NCBI GenBank assembly: GCA_017513095.1
Contig: JAFWDJ010000003.1
Location: forward strand, 1 to 48,436
Source: Clostridia bacterium
GTDB taxonomy: Bacteria > Bacillota > Clostridia > Oscillospirales > RGIG577
Direction: 5' to 3'
DNA length: 48,436 nucleotides
The first letter of the stretch is position 1; the number at the start of each line of letters is the position of its first letter. The position numbers and the translations under genes were made by a program. Under the pieces are notes generated by a model. The model was not told the DNA's origin and did not search any database. It was given only the letters and a program-made list of their open reading frames with translations. Shown here piece by piece: positions 26,166-34,976 of this stretch.

Positions 26166-26891
26166 TTAAATTCCGCCGAATCTTCTGTTGCGCTGCATAT
26201 AATCTATAAGCGCGCGGTCAAGATCGTCAGACGTAAAATCGGGCCACAGTATATCGGAGAACCAAAACTCCGAATACGCGCTCTGATAGAGAAGGAAGTT
26301 AGAAAGCCTAAGCTCCCCGCTCGGCCTTATGATAAGGTCGGGGTCGGGCGTATCCTTCGTATAAAGCTCGCGTCCGAACGACTCCTCGGTTATGTCGTCC
26401 TCGGTTATCTCGCCGTCCTTTACCTTTTTGGCAAGCACTTTTGCCGCGTGCACGATGTCCTGTCTGCCGCCGTAATTTATTGCGACGTTTATATGCAGGT
26501 CGTCAAACATGCCGGTGTCGCGCTCTATCATATTTATATCCTTCATTATCGCGGGCGAGAAGCGGCTCATATCGCCGATGAATTTAAGCGCCGCCCGGTC
26601 GCGGATAAGGCGCGCGCGCTCGTTCCATATGTATATATGAAGAAGCGCGAAAATTCCTTCTATCTCTTCCTCGGGACGCTTCCAGTTCTCAGTTGAAAAG
26701 GCGTACACCGTTAAATACTTTATGCCTATCTTCTGGCAGTATTCCGATATCTTTTTGAACGTCTTTGCGCCTTCCTTATGTCCCGCGCTGCGCGGCAGGC
26801 CTCTTTTCTTTGCCCAGCGGCCGTTGCCGTCCATAATTATCCCGATATGCTTGGGCATTGCGGGGTTGTTGGGTCCTATTGTAAGATCCAT
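26166..26891 (-). CDS. uppS: Isoprenyl transferase (undecaprenyl diphosphate synthase)
   Basis: UppS extends farnesyl-PP with isopentenyl-PP to make the C55 lipid carrier for cell-wall precursors. The 241-residue protein has the catalytic Asp21 in GIIMDGNGRWAKKRG, SAGHKEGAK, the YAFSTENWKRP box and the C-terminal DLIIRPSGELRLSNFLLYQS region (20 residues). Length is normal for the cis-prenyltransferase family. It follows frr by 33 bases. Confidence 0.97.
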   Translation of the reverse strand: MDLTIGPNNPAMPKHIGIIMDGNGRWAKKRGLPRSAGHKEGAKTFKKISEYCQKIGIKYLTVYAFSTENWKRPEEEIEGIFALLHIYIWNERARLIRDRAALKFIGDMSRFSPAIMKDINMIERDTGMFDDLHINVAINYGGRQDIVHAAKVLAKKVKDGEITEDDITEESFGRELYTKDTPDPDLIIRPSGELRLSNFLLYQSAYSEFWFSDILWPDFTSDDLDRALIDYMQRNRRFGGI

Positions 26892-26924
26892 AGCTTCAAA
26901 TCCTTTTTTCGTATTTTTTAAGGC

Positions 26925-27479
26925 CTAAACCTTCTTTATTTCCTTTTCCTTGTCCGCGCAGATCTTGTCTATTTCCTTGATATACTTATCGTGGATATCC
27001 TGAACGTCCTTCTCGCCGTCCTTTAAGTCGTCCTCGGTTATCTCGCTCTTCTTCTTCATCTTCTTGAATTTTTCGATGGTGTCGCGGCGGATGGAGCGGA
27101 CTGCCACCTTGGCCTCCTCGGCCTTCTTCGATACCTGCTTTGAAAGCTCTATACGGCGCTCCTCGGTAAGCGGCGGTATCGCGAGACGAAGACCCTTGCC
27201 GTCGCTCTGCGGATTTATGCCGAGATCGGACGCAAGTATCGCCTTTTCGATGCTCTTTAAAGCCTTGGGGTCGAACGGGGTGATATAAAGCGTGCGCGGA
27301 TCGGGCGTCGTTATCGTCGCAATATCCCTAAGCGGGGTGGGCTGACCGTAATACTCAACGCTGATTTTGCTAAGAAGCGATGCGTTCGCGCTTCCGGCGC
27401 GGATGGTGCCGTATTCGCTGACAAGAGACGCTATCGTTTTCTTCATTTTTTCTTCCGTAAGTTTAAGCTGATCTTTCAC
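26925..27479 (-). CDS. frr: Ribosome recycling factor
   Basis: RRF splits post-termination ribosomes together with EF-G. The 184-residue product has the family pattern YGTIRAGSANASLLSKI, then DPRTLYITPFDPKALKSIEKA, GLRLAIPPLTEERR and a helical KADKEKEI-type tail. The likely start is GTG 27479 because AAAGGAGG lies seven bases upstream; an ATG further up overlaps the end of pyrH and has no ribosome site. The gap to pyrH is 31 bases. Confidence 0.96.
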   Translation of the reverse strand: MKDQLKLTEEKMKKTIASLVSEYGTIRAGSANASLLSKISVEYYGQPTPLRDIATITTPDPRTLYITPFDPKALKSIEKAILASDLGINPQSDGKGLRLAIPPLTEERRIELSKQVSKKAEEAKVAVRSIRRDTIEKFKKMKKKSEITEDDLKDGEKDVQDIHDKYIKEIDKICADKEKEIKKV

Positions 27480-27510
27480 AACGATTCCTCCTTTATATTC
27501 CTTTGTTTTT

Positions 27511-28242
27511 TTACACATTCGTTACAAGAGTGCCTATTTTCTCTCCGCAAACGGCGCGGATTATATTTTCGGGGTCCGCCACGCCGAATACGTGTATCGG
27601 TATGTTGTTGTCCATGCAGAGCGAGGTGGCCGTGGAGTCCATTACCTCAAGCCCGCGGTTTAAAACGTCGATGTACGAAAGCTTGTCGTACTTAACGGCG
27701 TTCTTGTCCTTATTTGGATCGGCCGAATATACCGCGTCCACGTTCTTCGCAAGCAGTATTATCTGCGCGTCTATCTCAGCGGCCCGAAGCGCCGCCGCGG
27801 TATCGGTCGAAAAGTAGGGGTTGCCCGTGCCGCAGCCGAATATCACTACTCTGCCCTTCTGCAGATGGCGTATAGCCCTGCCCCTTATATACGGCTCGGC
27901 TATGGAACGCATCTCTATCGCCGTCTGTACCCGAGTCGTAACGCCGCGCTGCTCGAGCGCGTCGCAGAGCGCAAGCGAATTCATTACCGTGGCGAGCATT
28001 CCGATATGGTCGGCGCGCGTTCTGTCCATACCCTTGCCGCTTCTCGTGCCGCGCCAGAAGTTGCCGCCTCCGACTACTATGCCGAGCTCTACGCCCATCT
28101 CGGTAAGCTGCTTTATCTTTTCGGATATAGCGCCCAGCACGTCGGAGTTAAGTCCCGTTTTCTGCGCGCCGGCCAGCGCCTCTCCGCTTACCTTTAAAAG
28201 CACGCGCGTATACTTTGCCTTTCTGTTTTCCTGCGTTGCCAT
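27511..28242 (-). CDS. pyrH: UMP kinase
   Basis: PyrH phosphorylates UMP to UDP. The 243-residue protein of the amino-acid-kinase fold shows [37 protein letters not shown] and [19 protein letters not shown] 28242 is chosen because GGAGGG precedes it by ten bases. It is the first gene of the pyrH-frr-uppS-cdsA-dxr-rseP-ispG-polC order; rpsB and tsf, often upstream in Bacillota, are not here. Confidence 0.97.
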   Translation of the reverse strand: MATQENRKAKYTRVLLKVSGEALAGAQKTGLNSDVLGAISEKIKQLTEMGVELGIVVGGGNFWRGTRSGKGMDRTRADHIGMLATVMNSLALCDALEQRGVTTRVQTAIEMRSIAEPYIRGRAIRHLQKGRVVIFGCGTGNPYFSTDTAAALRAAEIDAQIILLAKNVDAVYSADPNKDKNAVKYDKLSYIDVLNRGLEVMDSTATSLCMDNNIPIHVFGVADPENIIRAVCGEKIGTLVTNV

Positions 28243-28287
28243 AAGTTTTCGCCCTCCGCTTCTCAGATTATGCGTTTCCACTCATAC

Positions 28288-28316
28288 ATTTTACCTTAAT
28301 ATGAGTCTTTTTGCAA
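28288..28316 (-). promoter_or_regulatory. Promoter of the pyrH cluster
   Basis: Minus-strand TTGCAA (28316-28311), 17 bases, TAAAAT (28293-28288), 45 bases upstream of the pyrH ATG. Confidence 0.75.
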
Positions 28317-28322
28317 TGCAAA

Positions 28323-28351
28323 TTGATTTATTTTTAGGATAATGATATATT
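28323..28351 (+). promoter_or_regulatory. Promoter of the DUF1294 gene
   Basis: TTGATT (28323-28328), 17 bases, TATATT (28346-28351), divergent from the pyrH promoter. Confidence 0.55.
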
Positions 28352-28377
28352 ATTACCGTGCGGAGGTGATTTTTTCT

Positions 28378-28689
28378 TTGAAAACGCTTATACTTTTCCT
28401 TTATCCCGGCTTATTTTACTATCTCGGCGCGGTAAATATACTCACGCTCATACTTATGATATACGATAAGCTCGCGAGCAAGACGGGCAACGTGAAGCTT
28501 CGCATTCCCGAGCGCACGCTGCTCATATTTACGGCCATCGGCGGAAGCCTCGGCTCGTTTATCGGCGTATTCTTGATACGCCATAAGAGCAAGCATATGA
28601 GCTTTAAGATAATCGTGCCGATATTTCTCATCGTCTGGCTCTTTATCGCGGGCGCTGTGCTGTTTTTATACCCCGGGATGATAGAATGA
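28378..28689 (+). CDS. DUF1294 small membrane protein
   Basis: The 103-residue product has the DUF1294 pattern: an N-terminal membrane helix with YYLGAVNILTLILMIYDK, then the conserved RIPERTLL, GGSLGSFIGVFLIRHKS and a C-terminal helix. The family is widespread and of unknown function. The start is taken as TTG 28378 because GGAGGTGAT ends just upstream; an in-frame ATG at 28342 lies before that ribosome site and on top of the promoter. A terminator follows within two bases of the stop. Confidence 0.85.
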   Translation: MKTLILFLYPGLFYYLGAVNILTLILMIYDKLASKTGNVKLRIPERTLLIFTAIGGSLGSFIGVFLIRHKSKHMSFKIIVPIFLIVWLFIAGAVLFLYPGMIE

Positions 28690-28690
28690 A

Positions 28691-28720
28691 AAAAGCCTTG
28701 TCATATGACAAGGCCTTTTT
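28691..28720. terminator. Terminator between DUF1294 gene and tRNA-Gly
   Basis: AAAAGCCTTGTCA pairs with TGACAAGG(C)CTTTT with a single bulged C. A and T runs on each side allow use from both directions. Confidence 0.9.
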
Positions 28721-28722
28721 TC

Positions 28723-28798
28723 TGGAGCGGATGACGAGGCTCGAACTCGCCACATCGACCTTGGGAAGGTCGCGCTCTGCCAGATGAGCTACATCCGC
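28723..28798 (-). tRNA. tRNA-Gly (anticodon CCC)
   Basis: A complete cloverleaf reads on the minus strand: acceptor arms GCGGATG/CATCCGC, D-arm GCTC/GAGC, anticodon arm CGACC-TTCCCAA-GGTCG with anticodon CCC, T-arm GCGAG-TTCGAGC-CTCGT, discriminator T and an encoded CCA. CCC reads GGG glycine codons. It is a single gene with a terminator immediately after it. Confidence 0.97.
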
Positions 28799-28933
28799 AT
28801 TTGTGCTTATTATACGCGGTTTCCGCCGCGGTGTCAAGATATAGAATAAGGAGCGGCGCGTGCGTCCTTATTGGCTCCCTCCCCGAGGGAGCTGTCGGCG
28901 CAGCGTTCTTCGGGATTGTCGTCCCCCGTCCTT

Positions 28934-29010
28934 CGTAGGGAGGCGTCCCCTGACGCCTCCGCGTGTCTCAGCCGTGTTTTCACGGAGGCATGAAGGCATG
29001 CCTCCCTACG
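28934..29010. repeat. Composite nested inverted repeat
   Basis: Outer arms CGTAGGGAGGC (28934-28944) and GCCTCCCTACG (29000-29010) are perfect complements. Inside are two further hairpins: GGAGGCGT/ACGCCTCC (28939-28946, 28953-28960) and GGAGGCATG/CATGCCTCC (28984-28992, 28997-29005). They share bases, so alternative folds compete. Confidence 0.85.
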
Positions 29011-29232
29011 GGCGCACGATTGATAACTCAATGCACAAAAATGCCTTATCGCAAAGTCTTTAACCCACCTCCCTCCTTACTTACGCCTTCCTGTCCTGCT
29101 TCAACATAATTCTTTTTCAGAACTTCGTTCTAAAGACTTTTGTCGCCTCCCGCGGGGGTACTTTTGGAAACAAAAGTACCAAAATCCGGGCCCCCGAAAA
29201 ATACGCTCGCGGATTTTTTGGGGTGGTATTGA

Positions 29233-29307
29233 GGGGGAAATCGGCTGAGGCTCGCGGGGATTGTGCTAAATGCAAGCTTACATCAGCGCTTAGCGCCGAT
29301 TTCCCCC
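29233..29307. repeat. 13-bp inverted repeat with 49-base spacer
   Basis: GGGGGAAATCGGC (29233-29245) is the exact complement of GCCGATTTCCCCC (29295-29307). Confidence 0.9.
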
Positions 29308-29472
29308 CGTCCCCCTTTGATTTTACGCCCTCGATATCATTCATCAACACAAGATGACGCCTTCTCAATCAGACGGGCGCACGATGCGCCCGACGCGGCG
29401 CAGCCGGCGGAGATAGCTTTAGGTTTACATAAAGTCTCCCGCGCAGGGGAAGGTATACCCCGCCCCCCAACA

Positions 29473-29502
29473 AAAAAATCCTGTCTTGCGACAGGATTTT
29501 TT
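29473..29502 (-). terminator. Terminator of guaB
   Basis: A perfect 13-bp stem AAAAAATCCTGTC / GACAGGATTTTTT with loop TTGC, 15 bases after the guaB stop. Confidence 0.95.
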
Positions 29503-29517
29503 ATATTATTCATTATC

Positions 29518-31008
<1,491 letters not shown>

Positions 31009-31017
31009 TTAAGTTTA

Positions 31018-31046
31018 ATTATACACGAATACGACGATTCTTTCAA
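31018..31046 (-). promoter_or_regulatory. Promoter of guaB
   Basis: Minus-strand TTGAAA (31046-31041), 17 bases, perfect TATAAT (31023-31018), then GGAAGGAG before the ATG. Confidence 0.85.
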
Positions 31047-31091
31047 TATGAAAAAGCCTTAAAATAATAGAAAATAGGCGGCCGCGCGCCC

Positions 31092-31302
31092 AAAAAACAG
31101 TAAGAATTATATATATAGAGTTACAGGGTGCCAAAAAAGAGGTTGGAATCGTCGATTGCCGAGAGTAGGCGTATTAAATACGGCAGCGAGGCAATCGGCA
31201 CATAGCCGAAAACGCCGTAACCCCAAAGGTTACGGCGCAAAAGCTGATTTGAAGCAGTAAGCCGAAATGAATATCCGGTTAATCGCTTGCACACTGTTTT
31301 TT
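31092..31302. repeat. 211-bp structured element with 10-bp terminal inverted repeats
   Basis: The ends AAAAAACAGT (31092-31101) and ACTGTTTTTT (31293-31302) are perfect inverted repeats. Inside are a 10-bp hairpin CGCCGTAACC/GGTTACGGCG (31213-31222, 31228-31237), an 8-bp pair CGATTGCC/GGCAATCG (31153-31160, 31190-31197) and a CGTAT/ATACG hairpin. It could be a MITE-like mobile repeat or a structured RNA. It matches no RNA family I can name. Confidence 0.6.
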
Positions 31303-31350
31303 AATTTTTGATTATCTTTTTTCGGCGGGCCTGCCCTTTTTTGACGGCCT

Positions 31351-31378
31351 GCGGCGGCGCGTTTTTGCGCGCCGCCGC
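31351..31378. terminator. Stable hairpin after the crotonase gene
   Basis: GCGGCGGCGCG pairs perfectly with CGCGCCGCCGC (loop TTTTTG). It lacks a T-run on the minus strand, so it is a weak intrinsic terminator or an RNA-stabilising hairpin. Confidence 0.5.
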
Positions 31379-31386
31379 ATATTATG

Positions 31387-32172
31387 TCATTTATTAAATT
31401 CGGGCTTTCTCTTTTCAACGAAGGCGGAAACGCCCTCCTTGAAGTTGTCGGTCCTCATGCAGTAAAGGAAGCCCTCTCTTTCGATCTTCATCGTATCCCA
31501 GAAGCCCTTCATCGTCATCTCGTTGACCATTTCCTTTATGTATCTTACGGAATCGACGGGCTTGTTCTTTAACTTCTTCGCAAGCTTGAACGCCTCCGCT
31601 TCAAGCTCCTCGCGCGGCACTATCTTATTGATAAGGCCGTATTCGAGCGCGGTCTCGGCGCTTATCGGCTCGCCAAGCATCGCAAGCTCAGTCGCGCGCT
31701 TGTAGCCCAGCGCCCGAACGAGCCAGAACATGCCGCCCGTGTCGGGAACGAGACCCACGTTCACGAACGCGATTATGAACTTTGCCTCGGGCGAAGCCAC
31801 AGTAAAGTCACCCGCGAACGCAAGGCTTGCGCCTGCGCCCGCAGCCGCGCCGTGAACGGCGGTGATTACGGGCTTATCCATCGTTCTCATGCATTCGGCA
31901 AGCTTCTCAACGTTTACAAGGTCCGCGTCGGTCGCGCCGAATTCGCCCTTCGTCTTTATGTCTCTGTACATCGCGCCCAGGTCTCCGCCCGCGCAGAAGC
32001 CCTTGCCCTCGGCCGCAAGTATTACAGCCTTGACCTCGGGGTCGTCGGCCGCCTTTTTCATAACGTCGATAAGCTCCTCGCGCAGCGCTCTGTCAAGCGC
32101 GTTCATATTCTTGGGGCTGTTCATTTTTATGATGAATATGCCTTCCCGCATTTCGGTGATTAAAAGACTCAT
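31387..32172 (-). CDS. Crotonase-family enzyme, PaaG-like enoyl-CoA isomerase (copy 2)
   Basis: The 261-residue protein has the crotonase fold, with FCAGGDL for the CoA-thioester oxyanion hole and VHGAAAGAGASLAFAGDF. The two glutamates that hydratases use are replaced: Ser at the GxxxELA position and Phe at the FGQPE position. It instead has NVGLVPDTGG, as in PaaG-type isomerases whose acid is the Asp of the VPD motif. Double-bond isomerisation of an acyl-CoA is therefore likelier than hydration. ATG 32172 has GGAG six bases upstream. It ends the unit formed with the lipoprotein and copy 1; the acyl-CoA substrate is unknown. Confidence 0.85.
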   Translation of the reverse strand: MSLLITEMREGIFIIKMNSPKNMNALDRALREELIDVMKKAADDPEVKAVILAAEGKGFCAGGDLGAMYRDIKTKGEFGATDADLVNVEKLAECMRTMDKPVITAVHGAAAGAGASLAFAGDFTVASPEAKFIIAFVNVGLVPDTGGMFWLVRALGYKRATELAMLGEPISAETALEYGLINKIVPREELEAEAFKLAKKLKNKPVDSVRYIKEMVNEMTMKGFWDTMKIEREGFLYCMRTDNFKEGVSAFVEKRKPEFNK

Positions 32173-32216
32173 TTTTGTCTCCTTTCTTTGTTGCAATACG
32201 TCGTTTTTCGGGGTTT

Positions 32217-32804
32217 TCACTTTGCTCCGAGCGGTATCGTCTCCGTGCGCTCGTCCGTGTCGTCAAGTATCGTGGCATTCACGGCGGAGCGGTCGTCCGT
32301 AAACGAAAGGTCATAGATTATCTCACGTTCGGAAAGCTCGAGAGAAGCTATTACGGTGCCGTCATAGACGCATATATCGTTTCTGTCGGCGTAAACGCCC
32401 GTCGTGAGATCGTCGTCATACCATATGAAGTTCGTGCCGTAAATAACGCTTTCGAACTCGCGCGTATCCCTGTTGAATATGGCGTATGTGCCCATCTGCG
32501 GATTTATATGACCCTCGACCACTATATATTTTCCCGCCTCGGTGCAGCTCATCACCGCGTTCGTGGGAGGCGCAATCTCGGTCATATCGTAATCCTCGCC
32601 GTCGAAAGTGAACACCGTGCCTTCAAAGCCGTAATCGGCGGAGGCCGCCTCCGCTTCGGACGGCACGCTCTCATCGGCGCCGTCTTCGGTCTGTGCGCTC
32701 TCAGCCGGAGAGGCTTCGGGCTCTTCGGACTTATCCTGCCCGCCGCACGCCGCAAGCGAAACAAGGAACAAAACCGCCAAAACAATCGCAATAATTCTTT
32801 TCAT
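32217..32804 (-). CDS. Lipoprotein of unknown function between two crotonase genes
   Basis: The 195-residue product has a lipoprotein signal with lipobox LVSLAACGG (Cys20), then a Ser/Glu/Ala-rich linker to ~55, typical of a tether. The C-terminal ~135 residues look beta-rich (TVFTFDGEDYDMTE; GTYAIFNRDTREFE; NDICVYDGTVIASLELSE), resembling a small propeller-like or meter-type domain, but no family is recognised. It follows crotonase copy 1 by 14 bases and precedes copy 2 by 44 bases, so it sits inside a metabolic operon, which is odd for a surface lipoprotein. Confidence 0.7.
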   Translation of the reverse strand: MKRIIAIVLAVLFLVSLAACGGQDKSEEPEASPAESAQTEDGADESVPSEAEAASADYGFEGTVFTFDGEDYDMTEIAPPTNAVMSCTEAGKYIVVEGHINPQMGTYAIFNRDTREFESVIYGTNFIWYDDDLTTGVYADRNDICVYDGTVIASLELSEREIIYDLSFTDDRSAVNATILDDTDERTETIPLGAK

Positions 32805-32818
32805 CGCGGCCGCGCCTC

Positions 32819-33610
32819 TTATTTATTGAACTCGGGCTTTCTCTTCTCCATGAAAGCGGAAACGCCTTCCTTGAAGTTGTCCGTCTCGATGCATGCGAGC
32901 ATGTTCTTCTCCTCGAGAGCGAGAGCGGACTTAACGTCCTTCATGATTATCTCGTTTACCATCTGCTTTATGAATCTTACGGAGTCAATAGGCTTGTTCT
33001 TTAACTTCTTCGCAAGCTTCATAGCCTCGTCCCACAGCTCCTCCTGGGGAACTATCTTATTGATAAGACCCATCTTCAGAGCCTCGTCTGCCGTAAACGG
33101 CGCGCCAAGCATTGCAAGCTCCGTTGCGCGCTTGTAGCCCAGAGCCTTTACCATCCAGAACATACCGCCCGTATCGGGAACGAGACCTACGTTTATGAAC
33201 GCCATGATGTACTTTGCCTCGGGCGTCGATATCGTAAAGTCGGAAACGAACGCAAGGCTTGCGCCCGCGCCTGCAGCCGCGCCGTGTACCACGGTGATAA
33301 CCGGCTTCGGCACCTCTCTCATGTAGCATGCAAGCTCAGCGAGGCGGTTCATGTTGGGCTTCGACTCAGCGGGGTCGAATTTGCCGCCGTTCTTAATCTT
33401 TTCGTACATATTTGCAAGGTTGCCGCCGCCGCAGAAGCCCTTGCCCTCACCCGCGAGGACAATAACTTTTACGTTATCGTCGGCTCCCGCTTCGGTAACC
33501 GCGTCATAAACAGCCTGCGTCATGTTCATGTCGAGACCGTTCATCGTTTTCGGGTTGTTCATCCTGATGATGGCAACGCCGTCTTTTACTTCCTTTAATA
33601 CAAGGCTCAT
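32819..33610 (-). CDS. Crotonase-family enzyme, PaaG-like enoyl-CoA isomerase (copy 1)
   Basis: The 263-residue protein is a close paralogue of the one ending at 31387, sharing GKGFCGGGNL, VHGAAAGAGASLAF, NVGLVPDTGGMFW, GYKRATELAMLG and the C-terminal TDNFKEGVSAFMEKRKPEFN. It also lacks both hydratase glutamates and has the VPD acid. ATG 33610 has GAAAGGAG eight bases upstream. A strong promoter precedes it, so it heads the crotonase-lipoprotein-crotonase unit. The pair arose by duplication with the lipoprotein gene between them. Confidence 0.85.
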   Translation of the reverse strand: MSLVLKEVKDGVAIIRMNNPKTMNGLDMNMTQAVYDAVTEAGADDNVKVIVLAGEGKGFCGGGNLANMYEKIKNGGKFDPAESKPNMNRLAELACYMREVPKPVITVVHGAAAGAGASLAFVSDFTISTPEAKYIMAFINVGLVPDTGGMFWMVKALGYKRATELAMLGAPFTADEALKMGLINKIVPQEELWDEAMKLAKKLKNKPIDSVRFIKQMVNEIIMKDVKSALALEEKNMLACIETDNFKEGVSAFMEKRKPEFNK

Positions 33611-33674
33611 TTTTTGTACTCCTTTCATAATGTATCATACTTGCGATTTTGATACTATAAAACCACGTATTTAG

Positions 33675-33703
33675 ATTATATATGAAACATTCATGCTTTT
33701 CAA
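33675..33703 (-). promoter_or_regulatory. Promoter of the crotonase unit
   Basis: Minus-strand TTGAAA (33703-33698), 17 bases, perfect TATAAT (33680-33675). Confidence 0.85.
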
Positions 33704-33740
33704 GTCTTTTTTAAGAAAAGCGCGCCTGTTTCGGGCAATA

Positions 33741-34976
33741 TTATCCGTATAAATACTTCTCCTGCTCGGGCGTGAGGCTGTCGATGGAAACGCCGCCCGA
33801 CGCAAGCTTGATTTCCGCGACGTACTCGTCTATCTCTGCCGGTACACGGTACACCGTCGGTTTAAGCTCTGATGCGTGGTCGAGTATATATTTCAGCGCC
33901 ATCGCCTGCACCGAAAAGCTCATGTCCATAATCTCCGCGGGGTGTCCGTCGCCCGCCGCGAGATTTACGAGCCTTCCCTCGGCCAGAAGATAGAGCGTGC
34001 GCCCATCGGGACGGCGAAAGCCCTCGATATTTTGTCGCGCCTCATACGAGGATACGCTCGACTCGCGCAATGAACTCACGTCAATTTCAACGTCGAAGTG
34101 TCCGGCGTTGCACATGACTGCGCCGTCCTTCATCGTGTCGAAGTGCTTCTTCGTTATAACGTCGCGGCAGCCCGTGAGCGTAATGAAAAGGTCGCCGCGG
34201 CCTGCGGCCTCGTCCATCGTCATGACCTCGAAGCCGTCCATAACGGCCTCAATTGCCTTTATCGGGTCTATCTCCGTTATCACGACGCGCGCGCCCATTC
34301 CCTTCGCGCGCATCGCCGCGCCTCTGCCGCACCAGCCGTAGCCCGCGATAACTACGCACTTGCCCGCCACGATAAGATTTGTCGTGCGGTTTATGCCGTC
34401 GAACACGGACTGCCCCGTGCCGTAGCGGTTGTCGAAAAGATGCTTCATCATCGCGTCGTTCGCAAGCATCATCGGTATTTCAAGCTCGCCGCGCTTCGAG
34501 CGCGAAAGAAGGCGCGCAACTCCCGTCGTCGTCTCCTCCGAGCCGCCCAAAATGCCCTCCATGAGGTCGCGCCGCTTCGTATGGAGCATGTGAACGAGGT
34601 CGCCGCCGTCGTCTATAAAGAGCTGCGGGCGCGTCATTAAGCCCTCCTCGAGGCACCTATAGTATAATTCGTCGTCCGCGCCGTGCACGGCGAACGTCTC
34701 AACGCCGTATTGGGCAAGCGCGGCGGCCACGTCGTCCTGCGTCGAGAGCGGATTGCAGGCCGCGACTGCTACGTTCGCGCCGCCGCTCTTTAAAACGAGC
34801 GCGAGATACGCCGTTTTCGCCTCAACGTGTACCGAAACGAGCACGTTCTTGCCCGAAAACGGCTTCGTTTTCAGAAAATCGCGTTCTATTTCGTTCAAAA
34901 CGGGCATATGCCGCTTCGCCCAGTCGATTTTTACGCGTCCCGACGGCGCAAGGCCGATATCTTTAATAATACTCAT
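33741..34976 (-). CDS. ahcY: Adenosylhomocysteinase, short form
   Basis: AhcY hydrolyses S-adenosylhomocysteine to adenosine and homocysteine with bound NAD. The 411-residue product has ETTTGVARL, MLANDAMMKHLFDNRYGTGQS and the NAD loop VIAGYGWCGRGAA, then NAGHFDVEID. It ends LTPEQEKYLYG, lacking the C-terminal dimerisation tail (KPDHYRY-like) and the insert of longer bacterial and eukaryotic enzymes, so it belongs to the short archaeal/Thermotoga-like type. Its ATG directly follows the TAG of the PNP gene, indicating coupling. Confidence 0.95.
   Translation of the reverse strand: MSIIKDIGLAPSGRVKIDWAKRHMPVLNEIERDFLKTKPFSGKNVLVSVHVEAKTAYLALVLKSGGANVAVAACNPLSTQDDVAAALAQYGVETFAVHGADDELYYRCLEEGLMTRPQLFIDDGGDLVHMLHTKRRDLMEGILGGSEETTTGVARLLSRSKRGELEIPMMLANDAMMKHLFDNRYGTGQSVFDGINRTTNLIVAGKCVVIAGYGWCGRGAAMRAKGMGARVVITEIDPIKAIEAVMDGFEVMTMDEAAGRGDLFITLTGCRDVITKKHFDTMKDGAVMCNAGHFDVEIDVSSLRESSVSSYEARQNIEGFRRPDGRTLYLLAEGRLVNLAAGDGHPAEIMDMSFSVQAMALKYILDHASELKPTVYRVPAEIDEYVAEIKLASGGVSIDSLTPEQEKYLYG

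Larger units (their letters stand above)
28799..29517. other. 719-bp gene-free stretch rich in inverted repeats
   Basis: No reading frame here resembles a protein. It holds a nested repeat block at 28934-29010, a hairpin GTACTTTTG-GAAA-CAAAAGTAC near 29158-29179, a 13-bp perfect inverted repeat (29233-29245 with 29295-29307), and the guaB terminator at 29473-29502. The pattern suggests intergenic mobile repeats collected between the tRNA and guaB. Confidence 0.75.
31047..31386. other. Gene-free stretch upstream of guaB
   Basis: No gene is seen. It contains a 211-bp structured element with terminal inverted repeats (31092-31302) and a very stable 11-bp GC hairpin (31351-31378) after the crotonase gene. 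Confidence 0.7.

Noticed and set aside
31092-31302. 6S RNA or a known riboswitch upstream of guaB
   Set aside because: It does not show the long rod with central bubble of 6S RNA, and I cannot match its conserved bases to any purine, ZTP, PRPP or cyclic-dinucleotide aptamer.
31230-31418. A 62-residue gene overlapping the inverted-repeat element
   Set aside because: It spans the GC hairpin and the crotonase gene end, has no ribosome site and resembles no protein family.
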